This document shows positions 1 to 5,022 of a DNA stretch of 5,022 bases, in pieces; the first letter of the stretch is position 1, and each line of letters opens with the position of its first letter. Made by a program: the position numbers and the translations under genes. This stretch comes from Cyanobacteria bacterium K_DeepCast_35m_m2_023 (GTDB lineage Bacteria; Cyanobacteriota; Cyanobacteriia; PCC-6307; Cyanobiaceae), in contig VGQR01000175.1 of the NCBI GenBank assembly GCA_016882345.1, forward strand, positions 1 through 5,022, written 5' to 3'. Under the pieces are notes generated by a model. It saw only the letters and a list, made by a program, of their open reading frames with translations. It was not told the origin of the DNA and did no database searches.

Positions 1-195
1 GATTACGAACGCACCTTTCGCGAGCGCTACACGCAATTTCTCAATTACCTGGCCTTTGAGGTTGAAGCGCTGGTCAACCCCCAGTGGTCGCTGGTGGGCC
101 GGCTGCATCACCGCTCGGGGTCCTACGGCGTCTACAGCGGCGTGCGTGAAGGCAGCAACGGATACCTCGTCGGGCTGCGCTACCGGTTTGGCTGG
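1..195 (+). other. PagL-like (lipid A 3-O-deacylase type) barrel end, N-terminal part of the + strand frame
   Basis: Residues 1-65 read as two or three amphipathic strands ending in YLVGLRYRFG, the kind of closing strand that normally sits at the C-terminus of a small outer-membrane barrel. Strand residues alternate, for example FLNYLAFEVEALV and WSLVGRLHH. His37-Arg-Ser39 followed by Glu50 resembles the His-x-Ser...Glu catalytic set of PagL (His126, Ser128, Glu140 in the Pseudomonas enzyme), with spacing one residue shorter. The Asn that follows the catalytic Ser in PagL is Gly40 here. PagL removes the 3-O-linked acyl chain of lipid A at the outer membrane; whether this segment is catalytic is inference. 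Most of the domain lies outside the window. It may instead be a non-catalytic barrel of the same shape. Confidence 0.45.
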
Positions 196-2103
196 GACAA
201 AAGTGGCAGGACCCTCCCCGCGATGCCTCCTGCCCCGGGCTGCAGTGGAGCACCTGCACCAGAGGACTCCCGTCAAACCACCATGACGGCGGCCCTCGAC
301 CGGGCGGCGTCGGGCCAATCGATTGCTAGCCAGCCAACGGCCGCATCAGCCACTGCTGCCGCAGCTGGCCAACAGAACCCCAGGGCCAAACAACCTGGGC
401 TATGGCAGGCAGCCCAGGCTCAGGAACGGGAACGCAACGAAGCAATCCGCCGGATTGATCAGCGGGTCAGCGATGTGAAGCTGCAGCAAATCCTGCGCGT
501 GGAGCGTCGGTTTGGTTTCGATGAACGGAAAACCAACCCCGATACCGCCAACACCTACGGGGGAATCAAACCCGAACAGTTGCGCGATCTCAACACCACC
601 AGCAACATCCGGCTCTTGGATGGTGGCATCAGCCGCTGGCGCTTCCAGGCGCGCTCGATCCAGTTGTCGAGCACCAGCTGGAGCGCTTCACGGGCGGCCC
701 TCAGCAACGATCCCTACACCCCGGCCCAGTCGTGGGTCGATGCGGTTGGCCTGCAGCTGACGTTCAATCGCAAAGGCGATGCAGTGCTGACATCCCAGTC
801 CAGTCGCATCATTCTTGAAGATCGCCTGCCGATTCCAGCGCGGCTGCGCCAGCGCTTCCGCAAAAACCGCGTCGAATCGCCGGTTGTGCTCGGGTACGAC
901 GTCGTCGACCGCGATGGCCTCTTCGTTGGGTTCGAAGGCAAGCCAATCAAGGTGGGCGAAGCAGGAATCCTGCGCCTGCAACCGCAATTGCTGCTCCAAC
1001 GCAGCATCGATGGCGTCACCCGCAGCTACCCACTGCCCGGCTCGCCACCGGGGAGTGCCGGTGTTCCCCAGAACGTTCAGGCCGGCGATCAATTTGGCCT
1101 GATGGCCCGTTGGACCGACAGTCGCTGGGGCTTCACCAGCAAGGCGACGCTGGACATGACCACCTTCAACCCACAAAACTTCTCCAGCGGCACCCGCAGC
1201 TGGGGAGATCTGAGCCACAACGTCTCACTGCCCCTACTCGGTGAGACGACAGCCCGCCTGTTTGGCGCGTATCGCTACCGGGCCTGGAATGGCTCGCTCG
1301 GCGAACAGGACGTCTACTCGGCCTTTGGCGTGTCTCTGGAGGACCAGGGGCAACTACCGCCCTGGGGAGGCATGAGCAACTCGTTCTATTGGCGGGTTGG
1401 CGTCGGCAATTTCCGAGCATGCAGTGCCAACTGCCCAAGCAATCAATCCAACGCCAACAACAACCCCCAGCTCTTCCCGACACTGAGCGAATACACCCGC
1501 AGCAGTGCGATTGGATCGTTCAACAGCTCATTCACACTGTGGACTGGCAAACCGTTGACACTGAGTGTTGATCAGGCCCTCCAAAATTCGCCAGCGCCGA
1601 TTGTTCCTGGCCTCCGCTTTGACACCAACATCACCGGCAACCTGGCTTACTATGACAATAGTCAGTATCAGAACACTCTCACCTTCTCGGCCGGCCCGAC
1701 TCTGACGCTGGGCCATTTCAGCAAGCCATTTCTCGATTACACCCAGCTCGCAGTCACGGGCGGGGTGACCCTGCGCGCGGGCTTGAGTCCGCTCAGCTTT
1801 GACCGTGCCATCGATCTGGGCACCTTGAATTTTGGTCTGCTGCAACAGATTGCCGGGCCGATGCTGCTGAGCATCGGCTACGGCGTCAATGTGGACCCTG
1901 CATCGGGCTTTTACGGGTCAACCACCGGCTCGTACGTCGAGCTGCGCTGGCAGCGTCGCTCGTACGACATCGGGCTGTATTACAGCCCCTACGACCAGCT
2001 GGGTGGCATCCGCATCCGGCTCAGCGATTTCACCTTCAAAGGCACGGGCGTGTCGTTTGTGCCATATCACCCGTCCCAGGCGGGGCTGCAGCGGCCGTTC
2101 TGA
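1..2103 (+). CDS. DUF3769 (cyanobacterial LptD-like) outer-membrane barrel protein, 5' end outside window
   Basis: The frame is open from the left edge to TGA at 2101-2103, giving 700 visible residues. Residues 1-65 resemble the end of a PagL-like barrel; 66-140 are a Pro/Ala/Gln/Ser-rich linker; 141-172 form a charged, probably helical stretch. From about 202 (NIRLLDGGISRWRFQ) the protein follows the DUF3769 family: YDVVDRDGLF at 299-308, WNGSLG at 429-434, GHFSKPFLDYT at 571-581, alternating amphipathic strands throughout, and a terminal Phe as in many outer-membrane barrels. The family includes cyanobacterial LptD, which inserts lipopolysaccharide into the outer membrane; that role is inferred here. 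Unlike typical members, no LptA/OstA-like periplasmic domain is visible before the barrel. ATG at 223 and 283 and GTG at 94 could be starts, but none is followed by a signal peptide, so I favour a start upstream of the window. Cys474 and Cys478 sit in an Asn-rich segment, probably a surface loop. The family call is firm; the exact role and N-terminus are not. Confidence 0.82.
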   Translation, partial: DYERTFRERYTQFLNYLAFEVEALVNPQWSLVGRLHHRSGSYGVYSGVREGSNGYLVGLRYRFGWDKSGRTLPAMPPAPGCSGAPAPEDSRQTTMTAALDRAASGQSIASQPTAASATAAAAGQQNPRAKQPGLWQAAQAQERERNEAIRRIDQRVSDVKLQQILRVERRFGFDERKTNPDTANTYGGIKPEQLRDLNTTSNIRLLDGGISRWRFQARSIQLSSTSWSASRAALSNDPYTPAQSWVDAVGLQLTFNRKGDAVLTSQSSRIILEDRLPIPARLRQRFRKNRVESPVVLGYDVVDRDGLFVGFEGKPIKVGEAGILRLQPQLLLQRSIDGVTRSYPLPGSPPGSAGVPQNVQAGDQFGLMARWTDSRWGFTSKATLDMTTFNPQNFSSGTRSWGDLSHNVSLPLLGETTARLFGAYRYRAWNGSLGEQDVYSAFGVSLEDQGQLPPWGGMSNSFYWRVGVGNFRACSANCPSNQSNANNNPQLFPTLSEYTRSSAIGSFNSSFTLWTGKPLTLSVDQALQNSPAPIVPGLRFDTNITGNLAYYDNSQYQNTLTFSAGPTLTLGHFSKPFLDYTQLAVTGGVTLRAGLSPLSFDRAIDLGTLNFGLLQQIAGPMLLSIGYGVNVDPASGFYGSTTGSYVELRWQRRSYDIGLYYSPYDQLGGIRIRLSDFTFKGTGVSFVPYHPSQAGLQRPF
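196..420 (+). other. Low-complexity linker joining the two barrel-like parts
   Basis: About 75 residues poor in hydrophobic positions and rich in Pro, Ala, Gln, Ser and Thr, including MPPAPGC near 223-243 and an Ala/Ser/Thr-rich stretch around 300-370. No predicted fold, signal peptide or lipobox is apparent. ATG codons at 223 and 283 are in frame and are the only plausible internal starts for a separate downstream gene. The best purine-rich stretch before ATG 283, AGAGGA at 261-266, is about 16 bases away, too far for a normal ribosome-binding site. Confidence 0.5.
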
Positions 2104-2127
2104 TCAGGCCGTTGCGAATCGCTGCAG
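2086..2127. terminator. Nested inverted repeats over the convergent stop codons, candidate bidirectional terminator
   Basis: Two alternative hairpins share this site. One pairs 2087-2096 with 2107-2116: ten pairs in the + strand RNA, two of them G-U, with a 10-base loop holding both stop codons. In the - strand RNA those two wobbles become A-C mismatches, so this stem favours the + transcript. The other pairs CTGCAGCG (2086-2093) with CGCTGCAG (2120-2127), a perfect 8-base inverted repeat that works equally on both strands. Neither is followed by a T-run, so this is not a classical intrinsic terminator. Cyanobacteria are generally reported to lack Rho, which makes a structure here more plausible. 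Termination itself is inferred. Confidence 0.4.
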
Positions 2128-2736
2128 GTACGGCAAGCGGGCCACGGTGGCCGCCAGCTGCTGGCGATGGGCCAGAAGTTGGCCGGTGGCATCCCACTGG
2201 CCGCTGCTGAGCATCTGCAGTGGACCGGCGACCAACATCAACGGCCACACCACTGGCCCCGTGGCGGCCGCAGCCGTAAGCGTCAGCTGCGGCAGATCGG
2301 CCTGGAGCACCAGGGCAGGATTGGCCTCGATCGTCGCCTGAATCGCCAGGGCCGTGGCGTGATCCACGCTCAGGCAGGGGATCCCCAGGGCGAGGCAGTT
2401 GCCAAAGAAGATTTCGGCAAAGCTCTCGCCGATCACGGTACGAATGCCCCAGCGCATCAGCGCCTGGGGGGCGTGCTCGCGGCTCGAACCGCAGCCAAAA
2501 TTGCGGTTCACCACCAAGAGGCTGGCGCCGGCGTGGTCGGGCCGATCAAAGGGATGGTCGCCCTGGGCTTCGGCACGGTCGTCGGCAAAGGCCGCGGGCC
2601 CGAGGGCGTCAAAGGTGACGCACTTCAAAAAGCGGGCCGGAATGATGCGGTCGGTGTCGATGTCGTCACCGCGCACGGCCACGGCGCGGCCCTGCACGCT
2701 AGTGATCGAGCCGGTGGGAAAGGCGGGGCTGGTCAT
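2104..2736 (-). CDS. leuD: 3-isopropylmalate dehydratase small subunit
   Basis: LeuD is the small subunit of isopropylmalate isomerase, which with LeuC converts 2-isopropylmalate to 3-isopropylmalate in leucine synthesis in the cytoplasm. The 210-residue length fits the family (about 200). The aconitase swivel-type fold is recognised from DDIDTDRIIPARFL (24-37), NFGCGSSREHAP (79-90), which forms part of the substrate-binding region, and SFAEIFFGNC (105-114). The Ala/Gln/Leu-rich C-terminal tail after about 170 is less conserved. The start is ATG (CAT at 2734-2736 on the + strand), the furthest upstream in frame. The gene follows leuC by 36 bases with no Shine-Dalgarno-like sequence, so translation may depend on coupling or on unstructured mRNA. 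The TGA stop directly abuts the stop of the opposing gene. The identification is secure. Confidence 0.96.
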   Translation of the reverse strand: MTSPAFPTGSITSVQGRAVAVRGDDIDTDRIIPARFLKCVTFDALGPAAFADDRAEAQGDHPFDRPDHAGASLLVVNRNFGCGSSREHAPQALMRWGIRTVIGESFAEIFFGNCLALGIPCLSVDHATALAIQATIEANPALVLQADLPQLTLTAAAATGPVVWPLMLVAGPLQMLSSGQWDATGQLLAHRQQLAATVARLPYLQRFATA

Positions 2737-2772
2737 GGTGAAAAGGATCGTCGCAACAGGATTCGTCGATCG
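2737..2772 (-). other. leuC-leuD spacer without a Shine-Dalgarno sequence
   Basis: The 36 bases between the leuC stop and the leuD ATG contain no purine-rich anti-16S match; read on the - strand, the bases just before ATG are CCTTTTCACC. No promoter or terminator is apparent, which supports co-transcription. An imperfect direct repeat (2745-2753 and 2759-2768 on the + strand, GGATCGTCG versus GGATTCGTCG) is present, with no known role. Confidence 0.5.
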
Positions 2773-4182
2773 TCAGGCGTTGAGCAGCTGGCGCACATCG
2801 GTGACCCGGCCCTGAACGGCGGCGGCGGCCACCATCGCCGGGCTCATCAGCAGGGTGCGGCCGCTGGCCGAGCCCTGGCGGCCCTTGAAGTTGCGATTGC
2901 TCGAGCTGGCACTGATTTGACGGCCTTCGAGCCGATCGGGATTCATCGCAAGACACATCGAGCACCCCGGCTCTCGCCACTCGAAACCAGCGTCGACAAA
3001 CACCTTGTCGAGCCCGGCGGCCTCGGCGGCGGCGGCCACCTGCTCGCTGCCCGGCACCACAAAGGCCTTGATGCCCGGCGCCACCTGACGGCCCTTGGCC
3101 ACGGCGGCGGCAGCTTGCAGATCGGACAGACGGCCGTTGGTGCAGCTGCCGATGAAGCAGACATCGACCGGGGTGCCGGCGATCGGCGTGCCGGGCTGCA
3201 GGTCCATGTAGCGGTAGGCCTCCTCGGCCAGGGGGCGCTCGTCCGGGTCGGTCTGTTCGAGGGTGGGCACTGCCTCGTCGACGCCGATGCCCTGACCCGG
3301 GGTGATGCCCCAGGTCACGGTGGGGGCGATGGCAGCAGCGTCAAAGCGCACCTCGTCGTCGAACACCGCATCGGCACCGCTGGCCAGGGAGGTCCACCAG
3401 GCCAGCGCCCGCTGCCAGGCCTCGCCGCTGGGGGCAAAGGGGCGCCCCTCGAGATAGTCAAAGGTGGTCTGATCGGGATTGACATAGCCGCAGCGGGCCC
3501 CGCCCTCGATCGCCATGTTGCAGAGGGTCATGCGCTCCTCCATCGACAGGGCATCGATCGCCGGTCCGGCGAATTCGTAGGCATAGCCGACACCGCCCTT
3601 GACCCCCAGCACGCGGATCACGTGCAAGATCAGATCCTTGGCGTAGACGCCCGGGGGCAGTTGGCCATCCACCCAGATGCGGCGCACCTTGAGCTTGTTC
3701 ATGGCCAGGCTCTGGCTGGCCAGCACGTCGCGCACCTGGCTGGTGCCGATGCCGAAGGCGATCGCCCCAAAGGCGCCGTGGGTGGAGGTGTGCGAGTCGC
3801 CGCAGGCCACGGTCATGCCCGGCTGGGTGAGGCCGAGCTCGGGCGCAATCACATGCACGATGCCCTGGCGGCCGCTGCCGAGACCATGCAGGGTGATGCC
3901 GTGGGCGGCGCAATTGGCCTCGAGCGTCGCAAGCATCTCCTCGGCCAGCGGGTCGGCAAAGGGCCGCGCCTGGCTGGTGGTGGGCACGATGTGATCGACC
4001 GTGGCCACGGTGCGCTCGGGGTGAGCCACGCTGAGGCCCAGATCCTTGAGCGCCGCAAACGCCTGCGGGCTGGTGACCTCGTGGATCAGGTGCAGGCCGA
4101 TGAACAGCTGGGTGCTGCCACCGCTGAGCTGAGCCACCTGATGCAGATCCCAGACCTTGTCGTAAAGGGTGCCGCTGCTCAC
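2773..4182 (-). CDS. leuC: 3-isopropylmalate dehydratase large subunit
   Basis: LeuC is the catalytic [4Fe-4S] subunit of isopropylmalate isomerase and pairs with LeuD, encoded just downstream. The 469-residue length matches the bacterial LeuC type (about 465-475). The three iron-sulfur ligands are visible as Cys347 in GSCTNGR and Cys407 and Cys410 in [11 protein letters not shown], the same positions as in the E. coli protein. Other family marks are the N-terminal [20 protein letters not shown] (63-71), [23 protein letters not shown] (126-148, substrate and cluster region) and [12 protein letters not shown] (427-438). The start is GTG at 4182 (CAC at 4180-4182 on the + strand), chosen because the family's conserved opening follows directly. 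It lies 27 bases after the cinA stop with no clear ribosome-binding site. No truncation or missing catalytic residue was seen. Confidence 0.97.
   Translation of the reverse strand: MSSGTLYDKVWDLHQVAQLSGGSTQLFIGLHLIHEVTSPQAFAALKDLGLSVAHPERTVATVDHIVPTTSQARPFADPLAEEMLATLEANCAAHGITLHGLGSGRQGIVHVIAPELGLTQPGMTVACGDSHTSTHGAFGAIAFGIGTSQVRDVLASQSLAMNKLKVRRIWVDGQLPPGVYAKDLILHVIRVLGVKGGVGYAYEFAGPAIDALSMEERMTLCNMAIEGGARCGYVNPDQTTFDYLEGRPFAPSGEAWQRALAWWTSLASGADAVFDDEVRFDAAAIAPTVTWGITPGQGIGVDEAVPTLEQTDPDERPLAEEAYRYMDLQPGTPIAGTPVDVCFIGSCTNGRLSDLQAAAAVAKGRQVAPGIKAFVVPGSEQVAAAAEAAGLDKVFVDAGFEWREPGCSMCLAMNPDRLEGRQISASSSNRNFKGRQGSASGRTLLMSPAMVAAAAVQGRVTDVRQLLNA
3757..3766. repeat. HIP1 palindrome (GGCGATCGCC) inside leuC
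   Basis: GCGATCGC at 3758-3765 is a perfect HIP1 octamer, extended to a 10-base palindrome by the flanking G and C. HIP1 is the highly iterated palindrome of many cyanobacterial genomes and occurs within coding sequence. Here it encodes part of the AIAFG segment of LeuC. Confidence 0.8.
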
Positions 4183-4209
4183 CGCTGCGCTGCCGGTTGA
4201 CCCGCCACC
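4183..4209 (-). other. cinA-leuC spacer, no promoter or Shine-Dalgarno visible
   Basis: The 27 bases between the cinA TAG and the leuC GTG are GC-rich. A GGTGGCGGG stretch sits right after the cinA stop, too far from the GTG (about 18 bases) for a normal ribosome-binding site. There is no -10-like AT-rich box, so leuC is probably transcribed from upstream of or within cinA. Confidence 0.5.
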
Positions 4210-5022
4210 CTAAAGCGCCAGTCGCAGCCGGTTCAACGCCTCGCCGGCGGTCAGCGTCTGGATCCAGCCGCGGCCGCGCGTGGCACCGAAGCGCACGCCT
4301 TCGCTGCTGCTGCCGGCAGGTCCGGCGATGGCGATGTGCACCAGGCCCACGGGTTTGTCGGCGCTGCCGCCCCCAGGGCCGGCGACCCCGGTGACGGCGA
4401 TCGCCCAGGTGGCGCCGGTGGCCCGGCGGGCGCCGGCGGCCATGGCGAGTGCCACCGGATCACTGACGGCGCCATGGTTGGCCAGCAGATCGGTCGGCAC
4501 CCCCAACAGGCCCTGCTTGACGCTGTTGGCGTAAGCGATCACGCCGCCCACAAACACATCCGAGGCACCCGGGATCGCCGCCAGGGCGGCGCCGATGCCG
4601 CCGCCGGTGCAGCTTTCGGCCACGGCCAGGGTCTCACGGCGCTGACGCAGCTGCTGCAGCACCACCGCCGCCAGGCTGTCGTCGTCGACCCCAAAGCAGA
4701 GGCTGCCGCTGCGCCGGCGGATCTCGGCCTCGAGCGGGATCAACAGGGCCTCGGCAGCTGGGGCCGAGGCGGCCCGGGCCGTGAGCCGCAGCTTGACCTC
4801 GCCGGCACCGGCATAGGGGGCCACGGTCGGATTGGTCCCCACCAGCAGATCGTCCATCTGCTCGGCCAGGGTCGACTCGCCCACCCCCCAAAAGCGCAGC
4901 ATGCGGCTGGCAAACACCGCCTCGGCCAGCCCCGCCTGGCGCAACCAGGGTGCGGCAGTGGCCTGCCACATCGCCCGCATCTCGCTGGGCACCCCTGGAA
5001 ACGTCAGCACAGTGAACCCCGG
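4210..5022 (-). CDS. cinA: CinA family protein, nicotinamide-nucleotide amidase domain, 5' end outside window
   Basis: The 270 visible residues are the C-terminal two thirds of a protein usually 410-430 residues long; the frame runs off the right edge, so the start is not in the window. A GTG at 5008-5010 is internal, because the family sequence continues upstream of it ([15 protein letters not shown]). Visible residues 1-20 are the end of the MoaB/MogA-like N-terminal domain ([14 protein letters not shown]). A middle segment follows (about 30-105, with FWGVGES). The C-terminal CinA/PncC domain starts near 115, with AESCTGG (135-141, at 4600-4620), [11 protein letters not shown] (166-176), [12 protein letters not shown] (184-195) and [12 protein letters not shown] (209-220). 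PncC-type domains deamidate nicotinamide mononucleotide in NAD salvage; the N-terminal domain of CinA is linked to ADP-ribose hydrolysis. The competence role in the name is historical. The stop is TAG at 4210-4212, 27 bases before leuC. The domain looks intact. Confidence 0.95.
   Translation of the reverse strand, partial: PGFTVLTFPGVPSEMRAMWQATAAPWLRQAGLAEAVFASRMLRFWGVGESTLAEQMDDLLVGTNPTVAPYAGAGEVKLRLTARAASAPAAEALLIPLEAEIRRRSGSLCFGVDDDSLAAVVLQQLRQRRETLAVAESCTGGGIGAALAAIPGASDVFVGGVIAYANSVKQGLLGVPTDLLANHGAVSDPVALAMAAGARRATGATWAIAVTGVAGPGGGSADKPVGLVHIAIAGPAGSSSEGVRFGATRGRGWIQTLTAGEALNRLRLAL
4396..4405. repeat. HIP1 palindrome (GGCGATCGCC) inside cinA
   Basis: GCGATCGC at 4397-4404 is the second perfect HIP1 octamer in the window, again in the extended 10-base form. 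It lies in the region encoding TWAIAVTG of CinA, close to the conserved TGVAGPGG loop. Both copies are in the - strand operon and none is in the opposing gene. Confidence 0.8.

Noticed and set aside
94..96. GTG at 94 as the start of the + strand gene
   Set aside because: The same frame continues upstream to the window edge with convincing strand-like coding sequence, and the GTG falls in the middle of a strand (WSLVGRLHH) with no ribosome-binding site.
688..1218. Open frame of 176 codons on the - strand inside the DUF3769 gene
   Set aside because: It lies wholly within a well-supported barrel coding region, has no family resemblance and no ribosome-binding site.
2745..2768. Imperfect direct repeat in the leuC-leuD spacer as an operator
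   Set aside because: Nine or ten bases with one insertion, not known as a regulator site, inside an operon spacer with no promoter; likely chance.
3458..3913. Open frame of 151 codons on the - strand in another frame of leuC
   Set aside because: It is Arg/Pro/His-rich shadow sequence inside leuC, whose own frame keeps all family motifs across this stretch.
2167..4200. Open frame of 677 codons on the + strand, antisense to leuD and leuC
   Set aside because: It covers two certain genes on the other strand. Its translation is Gly/His/Ala/Arg-rich without recognisable domains, and long antisense frames are common opposite GC-rich genes.
5008..5010. GTG at 5008-5010 as the cinA start
   Set aside because: The residues upstream (PGFT) still belong to the CinA family sequence, and starting here would drop the whole N-terminal domain.

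Overview
The window reads as a GC-rich unicellular cyanobacterium, most likely a Cyanobium/Synechococcus-type picocyanobacterium. Three things point there: a DUF3769 (cyanobacterial LptD-like) outer-membrane protein; LeuC and LeuD wording that fits the cyanobacterial forms, beside a CinA gene; and two perfect copies of the cyanobacterial highly iterated palindrome HIP1 (GCGATCGC). The genus is an inference from protein style, not a database result.

Layout: two blocks face each other. On the + strand, one open frame enters from the left edge and runs to a stop at 2101-2103. Its first ~65 residues look like the end of a small outer-membrane barrel of the PagL/lipid A deacylase kind. A Pro/Ala/Gln-rich linker of ~75 residues and a charged helix follow, then a ~500-residue DUF3769 barrel. 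On the - strand, reading from the right edge, are cinA (5' end missing), leuC and leuD, separated by only 27 and 36 bases, so they are very probably one transcript. The stop codons of the two blocks abut at 2103/2104 with no base between them, inside nested inverted repeats that are the only terminator candidate seen. No RNA gene, insertion sequence, CRISPR array or gene-free stretch above 40 bases was found.

Function: LeuC and LeuD are the two subunits of isopropylmalate isomerase, the second step of leucine synthesis from 2-oxoisovalerate; leuA and leuB are not here. CinA carries the nicotinamide-nucleotide amidase domain and has no obvious pathway link to leucine. The + strand gene belongs to the cell envelope: its C-terminal part resembles cyanobacterial LptD, which places lipopolysaccharide in the outer membrane.

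The point most worth attention is the + strand gene. A segment with a PagL-like His-x-Ser...Glu pattern is in frame with an LptD-like barrel, with no intervening stop and no visible signal peptide at the internal start codons. If real, this would be one protein joining a lipid A-modifying-type barrel to an LPS-insertion-type barrel. It could instead be two adjacent genes whose boundary is hidden by a frameshift or lost stop.
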